A stretch of 64,000 nucleotides of DNA from Sporobacter sp038405045 (GCA_038405045.1 JBBZIV010000001.1:682001-746000), one strand, 5' to 3'. Positions 51,015 to 58,966 are shown, numbered from the stretch's first letter. Notes: generated from the letters alone by a model not told the origin. Made by a program: numbers and translations.

Positions 51015-52486
51015 CAACGCGCGTTGCCGCCTACTGCCGCGTTTCGACCGAGCTTTGTGATCAGCAAACCTCGTTTGACAGCCAGAAAACGTTTTTTACT
51101 GACTATATTGCGGCCACACCCGGCTGGTCGCTTTATCAAATCTACGCTGACGAAGGGATTTCCGGCACGTCGGCAGCCCCGCGCATCGGTTTTCTTGACA
51201 TGCTCGGCGACGCAAAGCTTGGCCTTTTTGACCTCGTTGTCACAAAAGAGATCAGCCGTTTTTCGCGCAATCTCTTGGACACCGTTCGCTACACGCGCGC
51301 TTTAAAGCGATGGGGCGTCGGTGTTTTATTTTTAAACGACGGTATTTCGACGCTCGATCCGGACGCCGAGCTGCGGCTGAATATCATGGCGTCTGTCGCG
51401 CAGGAGGAGAGCCGGAAAACGAGCGAACGCGTTAAATGGGGCCAGCGGCGGCGCATGGAGCGCGGCGTTGTCTTTGGGCGCAGTCTCCTCGGCTATACGG
51501 CGGAAAACGGCAGCCTGACGGTCGAACCTTGCGGAGCGGCTATCGTCCGCCGGATTTACAGCCTTTTTTTGGACGGGCGCTGCGGCGTCCGCCAGATTGC
51601 GCACACGCTCACCGAGGACGGCATTTTGACACCATCCGGGAAAACAACTTGGTCCGGCGGCGGCATTTATAAAATTCTGCGTAACGAAAAATATTGCGGC
51701 GATCTTGTCCAGCGCAAAACCATCACCGTTGATTATCTGTCGCACCAAAAGATCAAAAATCCCGACTTTAAAGATTATATCCTCCTGTTAAACCATCATG
51801 AGCCCATCATTCCGCGCGCGACGTGGGTAGCGGCGCAGGAAGAGCTCAATCGCCGAAACACTGCACAAAACGCCGACATATCCCGCGCCGTCCGTTATCC
51901 GCTGTCCGGCAAAGTAAGCTGTGGCGTGTGCGGGAAAACGTATCGCTGCCGGACGCGCCGACGTCGCGACGGCAGCGTCTACCGCCTCTGGGTGGCGGAT
52001 GGCTGCCGCTGTTGCGATGCTCTGCGCTCCCTGCGGGAGGAAGCTGTCGTCTCCTGCGTGCAGGCAATCGTCTCCGGCCTTGACGGGCTATCGCTCACGC
52101 AGAACCTATCGCGGGTTTTAAAACATTTAAACGATATGCAATGGCATCCAGAGCCCGCACACGCCGTCACAGCATTGCGGGAAAAGCAGATGAAGCTGAC
52201 GGATGCGTATCTGTCCGGCGATGTTGAAAAGGCTGTCTACAATGCTTTAAAAGAGGCGTATCAGCGGGAGGAAAGCGCCTTATGTCATCAAGCTGAATCC
52301 GTTGAAGCGATACCCGTCAAGGAAAACGCGCCACTTTTAGCAGCGCTGTCAGTACTTTGCGCCGGTATGGACGACGACGACGTATTTTATCTGAGCCTTG
52401 TTGAGTCCGTCACCGTCACAAACGGCGGCGTGACGATCCGCCTGTTCGGCCTTTCAGCGCCGTTTCAGGCGCAATTTGAGGATTAA
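51011..52486 (+). CDS. Large serine recombinase of the cotJC element
   Basis: 491 residues. Resolvase-type catalytic domain (1-145) with the Ser nucleophile in AAYCRVST, EISRFSRNLLDT and the Arg-rich helix SERVKWGQRRRM; recombinase domain (about 160-270, GYTAENGSL, VRQIAHTLTEDGILTPSG, ILRNEKYCGD); zinc-ribbon-like CGVCGKTYRC...CRCC; then a coiled-coil stretch and tail. It is of the SpoIVCA/integrase kind that moves skin and phage elements. Start TTG at 51011, coupled to the upstream small ORF. It is the obvious enzyme for excising the element. Confidence 0.95.
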   Translation: MTTRVAAYCRVSTELCDQQTSFDSQKTFFTDYIAATPGWSLYQIYADEGISGTSAAPRIGFLDMLGDAKLGLFDLVVTKEISRFSRNLLDTVRYTRALKRWGVGVLFLNDGISTLDPDAELRLNIMASVAQEESRKTSERVKWGQRRRMERGVVFGRSLLGYTAENGSLTVEPCGAAIVRRIYSLFLDGRCGVRQIAHTLTEDGILTPSGKTTWSGGGIYKILRNEKYCGDLVQRKTITVDYLSHQKIKNPDFKDYILLLNHHEPIIPRATWVAAQEELNRRNTAQNADISRAVRYPLSGKVSCGVCGKTYRCRTRRRRDGSVYRLWVADGCRCCDALRSLREEAVVSCVQAIVSGLDGLSLTQNLSRVLKHLNDMQWHPEPAHAVTALREKQMKLTDAYLSGDVEKAVYNALKEAYQREESALCHQAESVEAIPVKENAPLLAALSVLCAGMDDDDVFYLSLVESVTVTNGGVTIRLFGLSAPFQAQFED

Positions 52487-52511
52487 CTTTAGCCGCCGGA
52501 TGTGATATGAT
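52483..52511 (+). promoter_or_regulatory. Promoter of the pyrimidine-nucleoside phosphorylase gene
   Basis: TTAACT (52483-52488), a 17-bp spacer and TATGAT (52506-52511), partly inside the end of the recombinase gene. Confidence 0.5.
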
Positions 52512-52541
52512 AAGGAAAATTCCGGTGAAAGGACGCGCGTT

Positions 52542-53840
52542 ATGCGGTTTTACGATATCATTCAAAAAAAACGTGATCGACAGGCGCTGACAGACGACGA
52601 GCTCCGCTATACGGTGAGCGGTTTTTCGGCGGGCGACGTGCCGGATTATCAGATGGCGGCGTTTCTCATGGCCGTTTATTTCAGCGGGATGGACGCCCGC
52701 GAGGTCACAACGCTGACGCTGGCCATGCAACAGTCCGGTGACAGTGTGGATTTGTCACCGTTCGGCAGCCTGACGGCCGACAAGCACAGCACAGGCGGCG
52801 TCGGCGATAAAACAACACTGATCGCGCTGCCGATTGTCGCCTCCCTCGGCGTCGTTGTCGCCAAAATGTCCGGCCGCGGGCTTGGGCACACGGGCGGCAC
52901 GGTGGACAAGCTTGAAGCGATCCCGGGCTTTCAGACGACGCTGACGCGTGATCGGTTTATACAGCAAGTTAAGGAAATCGGCATCGCCGTCGTTGGCCAG
53001 TCGGGCACGCTTGCGCCAGCCGACAAAAAAATGTACGCCCTGCGCGACGTGACGGCAACGGTTGACAGCATTCCGCTCATCGCGTCAAGCGTCATGAGCA
53101 AAAAGCTTGCCTCCGGCGCGCAAAATATCGTGCTGGACGTGAAGTTCGGCAGCGGTGCTTTTATGAAAACGCCGGAAACGGCTTCACAGCTCGCGCAGAC
53201 TATGGTGACGATCGGCCAAGCGGCAGGCCGCAACATGGCCGCCCTAGTGACGACAATGGACGTGCCGCTTGGCGGCGCCATCGGCAATGCGCTGGAGGTT
53301 TTGGAAGCTGTCCGTGTTTTGAAAGGGGAGGGCGGGGCGCTGCGTGACGTATCCTGTGCCCTCGCCGCCGAGATGCTCTCCCTTTGCCATGGCTGGCCGC
53401 CCGCGCAAAGCGCCGCGGCGGTGGACGATGCCCTTCAAAGCGGCCGTGCCCTCGAGAAGTTTCGCCAGTGGATTGCCTATCAGGGCGGCGATACGGCCTT
53501 TATTGACGACCCCAAGGCACTTGGCGAAGCGCCCGTCCAGGACGTTTTTATCGCCTCCCAAGGCGGCTATATAACGCACCTCAATGCCGAGCTCTTCGGC
53601 AAGGCGTCGTCCGCCCTCGGGGCCGGGCGGGAGAAGGCCGGAGAAGGTGTTGACCCGCTGGCCGGTATTGTGCTTAATAAATCGCTTGGCGATTTCTGCG
53701 CCCCCGGCGAGACGTTCGCCGTCTTGCACACAAGCGATAAAAGCCGCCTCGCTCCCGCCCGCGCCTATCTCGACAACGCCGTTTCATACGGCCCTGACAA
53801 GCCATCGCCAGCGCCTCTTATTCACAGCGTTATACGGTAA
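52542..53840 (+). CDS. pdp: Pyrimidine-nucleoside phosphorylase, carried inside the element
   Basis: 432 residues, full length. KHSTGGVGDKTTL (phosphate loop), GRGLGHTGGTVDKLEAIPGF, LIASSVMSKKLASGA and LDVKFGSGAFMK are family signatures. It phosphorolyses uridine and deoxyuridine/thymidine to base and (deoxy)ribose 1-phosphate in salvage. GAAAGGA precedes the ATG and a promoter lies just upstream. It lies wholly within the 3.1-kb element, so excision would remove it from the mother-cell chromosome. Whether it is true cargo or an ancestral neighbour trapped between sites is open. Confidence 0.94.
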   Translation: MRFYDIIQKKRDRQALTDDELRYTVSGFSAGDVPDYQMAAFLMAVYFSGMDAREVTTLTLAMQQSGDSVDLSPFGSLTADKHSTGGVGDKTTLIALPIVASLGVVVAKMSGRGLGHTGGTVDKLEAIPGFQTTLTRDRFIQQVKEIGIAVVGQSGTLAPADKKMYALRDVTATVDSIPLIASSVMSKKLASGAQNIVLDVKFGSGAFMKTPETASQLAQTMVTIGQAAGRNMAALVTTMDVPLGGAIGNALEVLEAVRVLKGEGGALRDVSCALAAEMLSLCHGWPPAQSAAAVDDALQSGRALEKFRQWIAYQGGDTAFIDDPKALGEAPVQDVFIASQGGYITHLNAELFGKASSALGAGREKAGEGVDPLAGIVLNKSLGDFCAPGETFAVLHTSDKSRLAPARAYLDNAVSYGPDKPSPAPLIHSVIR

Positions 53841-53850
53841 AAGAACACAA

Positions 53851-53880
53851 ATAGGTCCTTTGCGTCTACTATATACCTAT
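53851..53880. other. Attachment half-site at the cotJC N-terminal junction
   Basis: Contains the core TACCTAT (53874-53880) and the arm TTGCGT (53860-53865). With 50773-50785 it forms the inferred attP, whose arms are the same distance from the CC dinucleotide. Confidence 0.7.
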
Positions 53881-54060
53881 ATCGGTTAACAGCGCTTTGA
53901 GCTCTGGGTAAGGCATAGAGTAGCGCTGGCTGAGGTAGCGCAGGGAAGCGCCGAGTTCGCCGTCCGGCCCGCCGTACTGACTAATGATGAATTTTGCCAG
54001 CGCTGGATTGGGTGTTGTGATTTTGACCGGGTATTCGAGCCTTTTCTGATATTCAAACAT
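53869..54060 (-). CDS. cotJC: CotJC spore coat protein, N-terminal piece (split gene)
   Basis: 63 codons: MFEYQKRLEYP, GGPDGELGASLRYLSQRY and ALLTDIG match the start of CotJC, a manganese-catalase-like coat protein of about 190-200 residues. After TDIG the frame adds one Ile and hits TAG, both from element sequence at the repeat TACCTAT (53874-53880). It lacks the ExxH metal motifs, which lie in the piece near 50.4-50.8 kb. The ATG at 54060 is 2 bases after the stop of the CotJA-CotJB fusion, matching the cotJABC operon order. Type could also be called a reversible pseudogene. Confidence 0.92.
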   Translation of the reverse strand: MFEYQKRLEYPVKITTPNPALAKFIISQYGGPDGELGASLRYLSQRYSMPYPELKALLTDIGI

Positions 54061-54062
54061 CC

Positions 54063-55484
54063 TTATTTACCCGCCCCTCTTTCGGCATATTCCCAAGGCC
54101 AGGGGTTATTCAGCCATGTGAAGTCATTGCCGGATGTAATGTCCATAATCGTCTGAGGGCCGTACAGCTGCACGTATTTGGCCATGCCCTCCTGCATCAG
54201 CTTGTTAAGAGATTTCAACATGTCAAGCGCATCCCTGTCGTTTGGATGCGTGTCCAGATAGAGATTGAGCTCCTTGATGGCAAAACCAAGCGCCATCAGC
54301 TCGCCCAAAGGTGTACCGGCGTATGGGTTAGAGTTGTTCGCGACGTTCATGAACGGCAAATCTAGGCCCGGGAAAAGTGTTCCGCGCGTCAACGCCTCAT
54401 CATTTTGATACGTCGGCGGATTTTTTGACTGGAATGGGACGTATCCGACGGCCAGCGGCGCGCACGGCGGCAGTTCGCCGTTTTTATACCCACAAGGGGA
54501 CGTATCTGTCATCGCGCCGGAAACATTTTGTTTGCCAGTCATGTACGGCGACACGCCCATATTTGGCTTTGCCGCCTGCTGCGGCATCATGCCCATGTTC
54601 ATCGGGGAGACGCCGCTGTTGGCTGTGCTCATCGGCGACACGCCCATATTTGGCTTTGCCGCCTGCTGCGGCATCATGCCCATGTTCATCGGGGAGACGC
54701 CGCTGTTCGGCTTATTCATCATTTCCGGCATCATACCGCTGTTGGCGCTAGCCATCGGCGACACGCCGCTGTTCGGCTTTGCCGCCTGCTGCGGCATCAT
54801 GCCCGTGTTCATCGGGGAGACGCCGCTGTTGGCTGTGCTCATCGGCGACACGCCCATGTTCGGCTTTGCCGCCTGCTGCGGCATTGTGCCCATACTCATC
54901 GGTGATACGCCGCTGTTGGCGTTTGCCATCGGCGACACGCCCATATTCGGCTTTGCCGCCTGCTGCGGCATCATGCCCATGTTCATCGGGGAGACGCCGC
55001 TGTTCGGCTTACTCATCATTTCCGGCATCATACCGCTGTTGGCTGTGCTCATCGGCGACACGCCCATGTTCGGCTTTGCCGCCTGCTGCGGCATCATGCC
55101 CATGTTCATCGGGGAGACACCGCTGTTACTCATCGGGGAGACACCGCTGTTCGGCTTATTCATCATTTCCGGCATCATACCGCTGTTGGCGTTTGCCATC
55201 GGCGACACGCCCATATTCGGCTTTGCCGCCTGCTGCGGCATCATGCCCATGCTCATTGGGGAGACACCGCTGTTGGCTGTGCTCATCGGCGAAACGCCCA
55301 TGTTCGGCTTTCCGGACATATATGGCATGGCGCCCATATTCGGGGCGTTCATTTTATTCGAAGCGGTACCACTGCCCATAACGCCGGCATTGCTGTTTGC
55401 CTGTGCACCGGACGGCATTGTGTTCGTGCCGGCAGCATTTCTCTGCCGCGCGGTACTGCTCGGTTGTACGTAATGATCCTCCAA
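54063..55484 (-). CDS. CotJA-CotJB fusion with long Met/Gly/Asn/Pro/Ser repeat region
   Basis: About 473 residues. Residues ~50-325 are degenerate repeats built from MPQQAAKPN(M/S)GVSPM (seven copies), NSGVSPM and MMPEMM(N/S)KPN. A CotJA-like segment follows (about 338-390: PLAVGYVPFQ, EALTRGTLFPGLDLPF), then a CotJB-like domain (about 391-473: KELNLYLDTHPNDRDAL, MAKYVQLYGP, WLNNPWPWEY). In other spore formers these are separate small proteins. The TTG at 55484 is preferred (AAAGGAGG 8 bases upstream); the frame is open to 55574. It is upstream of the split cotJC in the same operon. The repeats may form a coat matrix (inference). Confidence 0.85.
   Translation of the reverse strand: MEDHYVQPSSTARQRNAAGTNTMPSGAQANSNAGVMGSGTASNKMNAPNMGAMPYMSGKPNMGVSPMSTANSGVSPMSMGMMPQQAAKPNMGVSPMANANSGMMPEMMNKPNSGVSPMSNSGVSPMNMGMMPQQAAKPNMGVSPMSTANSGMMPEMMSKPNSGVSPMNMGMMPQQAAKPNMGVSPMANANSGVSPMSMGTMPQQAAKPNMGVSPMSTANSGVSPMNTGMMPQQAAKPNSGVSPMASANSGMMPEMMNKPNSGVSPMNMGMMPQQAAKPNMGVSPMSTANSGVSPMNMGMMPQQAAKPNMGVSPYMTGKQNVSGAMTDTSPCGYKNGELPPCAPLAVGYVPFQSKNPPTYQNDEALTRGTLFPGLDLPFMNVANNSNPYAGTPLGELMALGFAIKELNLYLDTHPNDRDALDMLKSLNKLMQEGMAKYVQLYGPQTIMDITSGNDFTWLNNPWPWEYAERGAGK
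54535..55320. repeat. Degenerate tandem repeats inside the CotJA-CotJB fusion gene
   Basis: Interspersed units of about 39-66 bp encoding MPQQAAKPN..GVSPM and related blocks, with several near-identical copies. They are prone to length change by slippage. They also keep the other strand open, producing a false antisense ORF. Confidence 0.85.
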
Positions 55485-55654
55485 GTGTTTTCCTCCTTTT
55501 GTTCTTTGGGAAAGAGTATCCCGAACCAGTATATGACAGGTCATTTTTCCGTGTTCATCCTGTTGACTCGACACAGCGCGGGTCTCAGCGCAGATTCCTT
55601 TTCATAACGTCTTTTTTCAAGTCATACCATGAAATGAAAGGGGACGTGTTAAAG

Positions 55655-56401
55655 ATGGGCAATCAGAAAATACTGAGGTTTCTTGTCGTTTTACTGTTAG
55701 CAATCTTCATGATTTCAGCTGCATTATCCTTGGATTCACCCGCGCTGCGGCGCGTTTCTTCTGAAAATGAGACAATGTCTCGGCAAACGCTGATTATAGA
55801 CGCCGGTCACGGCGGGGAAGACGGTGGTGCCGTATCGCTCTCAGGTGTGAAGGAGAGCGACATTAACCTAGAAATTTCAAAAAAGCTGGAGCTCATTGCC
55901 GTTTTTTACGGCGTGCGTGTTGTGATGACGCGCACAACACAAGACCTTGACTATTCCGCCAGCGCGACAACGATACGGGCGAAAAAAGCGGAGGATCAGA
56001 AAAGGCGGCTGGCGCTCATTAATAAAACACAAAACGCCGTGCTCATCAGCATTCACCAGAATACGTATCCCAGCGGCAGCCCAAACGGCGCGCAGGTGCT
56101 GTACGCGCCAACAGGGGGGAGCAAGCCCTTTGCCGATGTGATGCAGTCCTCGCTTATTCAGGCGCTCGACCCCAAAAACCGTCGGACGGCATCAAAAATC
56201 CCAGATTCTATTCTGCTGATGAATAATATCAAATGCCCGGCACTACTCATTGAGTGCGGTTTTCTGACAAACGCCGCCGAGGAACAGCTTTTGCTTACAG
56301 CCGGGTATCAAATAAAAATTGCCGCGACCGTCGCAGCATGTTATCTGACAAGCAGGGATAGCCTGTATCAAACAAATTATGGAGGCACGAATGAAGGCTA
56401 A
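55655..56401 (+). CDS. cwlD: Germination-specific N-acetylmuramoyl-L-alanine amidase
   Basis: About 248 residues: N-terminal membrane/signal helix (about 9-28), then an Amidase_3 domain with IIDAGHGGEDGGA (zinc His), SDINLEISKKL (zinc Glu), LISIHQN (zinc His) and LLIECGFLTN (catalytic Glu). CwlD helps make muramic-delta-lactam in the spore cortex. The ATG at 55655 follows AAAGGGG by 11 bases; another ATG at 55634 is possible. It overlaps radA by 11 bases. Confidence 0.88.
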   Translation: MGNQKILRFLVVLLLAIFMISAALSLDSPALRRVSSENETMSRQTLIIDAGHGGEDGGAVSLSGVKESDINLEISKKLELIAVFYGVRVVMTRTTQDLDYSASATTIRAKKAEDQKRRLALINKTQNAVLISIHQNTYPSGSPNGAQVLYAPTGGSKPFADVMQSSLIQALDPKNRRTASKIPDSILLMNNIKCPALLIECGFLTNAAEEQLLLTAGYQIKIAATVAACYLTSRDSLYQTNYGGTNEG

Positions 56402-57767
56402 AATAGCATATTTTTGTACGGAGTGCGGCAACGAGACGCCGAAATGGCAGGGTAAATGCCCTGCCTGCGGCAGTTGGAACACAGTTGTTGAACAGCCCGT
56501 GGCGGCAAAAGTCACAAAAAGCGCACCCGTTAAAAGCGGTGTGTCATCAGGCAGGACGCCGAAGCTTTTAACGGAGCTAGACGCGTCCGCCGATATTCGG
56601 TTTTCAACCGGTCTTTCAGAGCTCGACCGTGTGCTCGGCGGTGGGGCTGTTGTCGGCTCCCTTGTCCTTGTCGGCGGGCCGCCAGGCATCGGTAAGTCGA
56701 CGCTGCTGCTCCAAATCTGCCGCCATCTTGCTATCGGGAAAAAGATTATGTATGTCTCCGGCGAAGAATCCGGCCGCCAGCTGAAGCTGCGCGCCGAGCG
56801 GCTTGGCGTGTCGGGGAGCGGTCTTTTTGTTTTATCCGAAACAGAGCTCGGCGAAATCTTATCGTCCTGTGAGGTGCTGGGGCCGGACATTATGATCGTC
56901 GATTCCATTCAGACGCTTTATAACGGCGAGCTCTCTTCGTCGCCGGGCAGTGTTGCGCAGGTGCGCGAGTGTACGATGTCGCTTCTCCAGTTTTCGAAAA
57001 ACAGCGGCCTGACTGTCTTTCTCATTGGGCACGTCAACAAGGAGGGTGCGATTGCGGGGCCGAAGGTGCTTGAGCACATGGTCGACTGCGTGCTCGCCTT
57101 TGAAGGGGAGATGACCTCTCATTACAGAATTCTGCGCGCGTCGAAAAACAGATTCGGCCCGACAAATGAAATCGGCGTTTTCGAGATGCTGGAGACCGGC
57201 CTTGCCGAAGTCGCCAATCCGTCGGAACTGCTGCTCTCCGGCAGGCCGACGGCCGCACCGGGGACGTGCGTGACGTGTGTTCTGGAAGGAACCCGTCCCG
57301 TCCTGGCCGAAGTGCAGGCCCTCGTCGCGCCGAGCAGCTACAACGTACCGCGCCGAAACGCAACAGGCATTGAATACAATAGGGCAATGATGCTGCTGGC
57401 CGTTTTGGAAAAGCGCGGCGGTCTTCGTCTCGGCAGCTGTGACGCCTATCTCAATGTTGTCGGCGGCCTTTCAATCGACGAGCCCTCTGCTGACTTGGCC
57501 GTCGTCCTTGCCCTAGCCTCGAGTTATCGGGACAAGCCCCTTAAAGACGAGCTCGTCGCTGTCGGAGAAGTCGGGCTGACGGGTGAGTTGCGTCCTGTCA
57601 CTCAGATGAGCATGCGCCTATCGGAAGCAAAGCGGCTGGGCTTTAAATACTGTTTGCTCCCTAAAAACGGTCTGGGGAAAGTTACGGCGCCAGAGGGACT
57701 CACGCTTCTACAGGCGCGTACGATTGAGGAAGCCATACGCCTCGCGCTTGTTTCATCAGAAGGCTGA
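56391..57767 (+). CDS. radA: DNA repair protein RadA/Sms
   Basis: About 458 residues. N-terminal zinc finger (CTECGNETPKWQGKCPACGSWN), Walker A GGPPGIGKST, IMIVDSIQT Walker B, the RadA-specific KNRFGPTNEIG motif and a C-terminal Lon-like domain (GGLSIDEPSADLAVVLALAS). It promotes branch migration in recombination. ATG at 56391 after GGAGG, inside the cwlD end. Confidence 0.95.
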   Translation: MKAKIAYFCTECGNETPKWQGKCPACGSWNTVVEQPVAAKVTKSAPVKSGVSSGRTPKLLTELDASADIRFSTGLSELDRVLGGGAVVGSLVLVGGPPGIGKSTLLLQICRHLAIGKKIMYVSGEESGRQLKLRAERLGVSGSGLFVLSETELGEILSSCEVLGPDIMIVDSIQTLYNGELSSSPGSVAQVRECTMSLLQFSKNSGLTVFLIGHVNKEGAIAGPKVLEHMVDCVLAFEGEMTSHYRILRASKNRFGPTNEIGVFEMLETGLAEVANPSELLLSGRPTAAPGTCVTCVLEGTRPVLAEVQALVAPSSYNVPRRNATGIEYNRAMMLLAVLEKRGGLRLGSCDAYLNVVGGLSIDEPSADLAVVLALASSYRDKPLKDELVAVGEVGLTGELRPVTQMSMRLSEAKRLGFKYCLLPKNGLGKVTAPEGLTLLQARTIEEAIRLALVSSEG

Positions 57768-57797
57768 ATCTCTTCTTTTTCGACGAAATTCCTGGCC

Positions 57798-57965
57798 TTA
57801 TGAGATATTTCCCCCGTCAAGCGCCGTTGTCTGTTTATTTTTTCGAATGAAATGGACGCAGTTTTCTCCGGATGGTTCCGGTATGCCTTTTGACGCAGCG
57901 CGTTCCAACCCGCAGCAGCCATCTGCCTGATAGACACAGTCTCCGGTGCAGGGAATGAGACTCAT
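57798..57965 (-). CDS. 55-residue Cys-rich protein
   Basis: A short gene converging on radA. It begins MSLIPCTGDCVYQADGCC and ends with CVHFIRKNK before a Ser-rich tail. Five Cys in a CxxxC...CC...C pattern match small Cys-rich proteins common in Clostridia (pattern from memory), which probably bind metal. GGAGG lies 9 bases before the ATG at 57965. No function is assigned. Confidence 0.7.
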   Translation of the reverse strand: MSLIPCTGDCVYQADGCCGLERAASKGIPEPSGENCVHFIRKNKQTTALDGGNIS

Positions 57966-58092
57966 TTTCCTTCGCCTCCCATGCTAGTGTGTGCAGGCTT
58001 CAACAAAATATTAGAAAGCTTTTTTTGTCAGTGATTGACGTTTTTAGGATTTTTTTATCTAATGTATACAAACTCCGGCGGTTTTATTCTGC

Positions 58093-58121
58093 TTGTCAAT
58101 ACAAGTCATGCAAGGTATAAT
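58093..58121 (+). promoter_or_regulatory. Promoter of the 109-residue hypothetical gene
   Basis: TTGTCA (58093-58098), a 17-bp spacer and TATAAT (58116-58121). Confidence 0.65.
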
Positions 58122-58152
58122 TGACATGAATTGAATAAAGGGGGAGCGATGA

Positions 58153-58482
58153 TTGAACGTTACACTGGTCGTCAAAGTACTCAATGATGAGCATCAACTG
58201 ATCGGCGCATATACAAGCCTCGTAAAACTACCCTTTTTGCCGATCGTCGGTATGAAATTCAGGAAAAACTCCAACGTCTGGCTTTGGCAGACAACTGACG
58301 GTTATGAGCTGAGTCCGCCAGTGAAAGCAGTTACATACAATCTCGATAACGATGAGATTTTTTGCCTTTTTGAAGTTAACAAATTTTTGTCCTCAACCTT
58401 TTGGACGCCGATTAAAAACATCCTAAACAGCCATGAACTCAGGCAGTTTGCTGATCATCATTTAGAGCCGCAGTATTCGTGA
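58153..58482 (+). CDS. Hypothetical protein, 109 residues
   Basis: Not recognised. Soluble, no signal peptide, beta-rich start (NVTLVVKVLNDEHQLIGAY), then a mixed region with aromatic LWQTTDGYELSP. Start TTG at 58153 with GGGGAG 6 bases upstream; own promoter and terminator make it a single-gene unit. Base composition is more A+T-rich than in radA next door, hinting at an accessory gene. Confidence 0.7.
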   Translation: MNVTLVVKVLNDEHQLIGAYTSLVKLPFLPIVGMKFRKNSNVWLWQTTDGYELSPPVKAVTYNLDNDEIFCLFEVNKFLSSTFWTPIKNILNSHELRQFADHHLEPQYS

Positions 58483-58502
58483 AAATACAGCGGCTCTTTT
58501 TA
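58464..58502 (+). terminator. Terminator of the 109-residue gene
   Basis: GAGCCGC (58465-58471) pairs with GCGGCTC (58490-58496) with extra A-U pairs in the loop, then a T-run. Confidence 0.75.
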
Positions 58503-58552
58503 CATTCATCTATGTGCGCATAAAAAAGATTTATATTTAAGGACTGTTTACT

Positions 58553-58966
58553 TTGAAAAAATCAATCGTGGGTTTTGTTTTGATTTTTTGTTGTATTTAT
58601 TTATTGTCCCCAATTATTTATGGTAAATGCTACTTGTTTCTTCATCGCGGGAATTCATCTGTTGAAAATCTCATTTTAAAATCAATAATTATTGAATACA
58701 CAGGCGGAACCCCAGAAGATATGAGCAGCGTATTTGATTCCGCTTATTTACAACACATTGACAGTAAGCCAAACGCTTTTTTTAAGACAACATATTTCTT
58801 TAAGGTCAATAAAAGTTTTATGAATTCATTTAAAGAAATAAATGAAAATACAGCACGTGTTGTCGTAACGGTACAGGATTTAAACGGCATATATTTTCAA
58901 GAAATGACGCTTTCTAAAGACGATGGCGGCAATTTTAAAATATCAAATATTCAATACGATACATGA
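58553..58966 (+). CDS. Hypothetical membrane-anchored or secreted protein, 137 residues
   Basis: Not recognised. An N-terminal hydrophobic segment (about 4-27, FVLIFCCIYLLSPIIYG) could be a signal or anchor; the rest looks like a small alpha/beta domain ending KISNIQYDT. Start TTG at 58553 with AAGGA upstream. Very A+T-rich against its surroundings, as is the 180-base gap after it. This suggests recent acquisition. No function is proposed. Confidence 0.6.
   Translation: MKKSIVGFVLIFCCIYLLSPIIYGKCYLFLHRGNSSVENLILKSIIIEYTGGTPEDMSSVFDSAYLQHIDSKPNAFFKTTYFFKVNKSFMNSFKEINENTARVVVTVQDLNGIYFQEMTLSKDDGGNFKISNIQYDT

Larger units (their letters stand above)
50769..53876. mobile_element. 3.1-kb excisable element interrupting cotJC (skin-like intervening element)
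   Basis: The element lies between two copies of TACCTAT and carries, on the plus strand, a 52-residue ORF, a large serine recombinase and a pyrimidine-nucleoside phosphorylase gene. The host gene cotJC runs on the minus strand. Removal of exactly one repeat unit plus the insert restores CotJC. The circle junction would carry symmetric arms (TTGCGT at 53860-53865 and ACGCAA at 50780-50785) equidistant from the CC dinucleotide, as expected of an attP for a serine integrase. In sporulating Bacillus and Clostridia, comparable elements (skin in sigK, for example) are removed in the mother cell. Excision here is inferred, not observed. Confidence 0.88.

Noticed and set aside
50801..51139. 112-codon minus-strand frame across the start of the recombinase
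   Set aside because: No homology or start signal; the plus-strand small ORF and recombinase, with coupled starts, explain the region.
54532..55473. 313-codon open frame on the plus strand opposite the CotJA-CotJB fusion, with repeated FGFAACCGIMPMFIGETPL blocks
   Set aside because: It mirrors the coding repeats on the minus strand; there is no ribosome binding site, and the minus frame ends in CotJA/CotJB homology.
55528..55535. CATATACT as a sporulation-sigma -10 for the cotJ operon
   Set aside because: No convincing -35 at the proper distance; left out of the features, although a mother-cell promoter is expected nearby.
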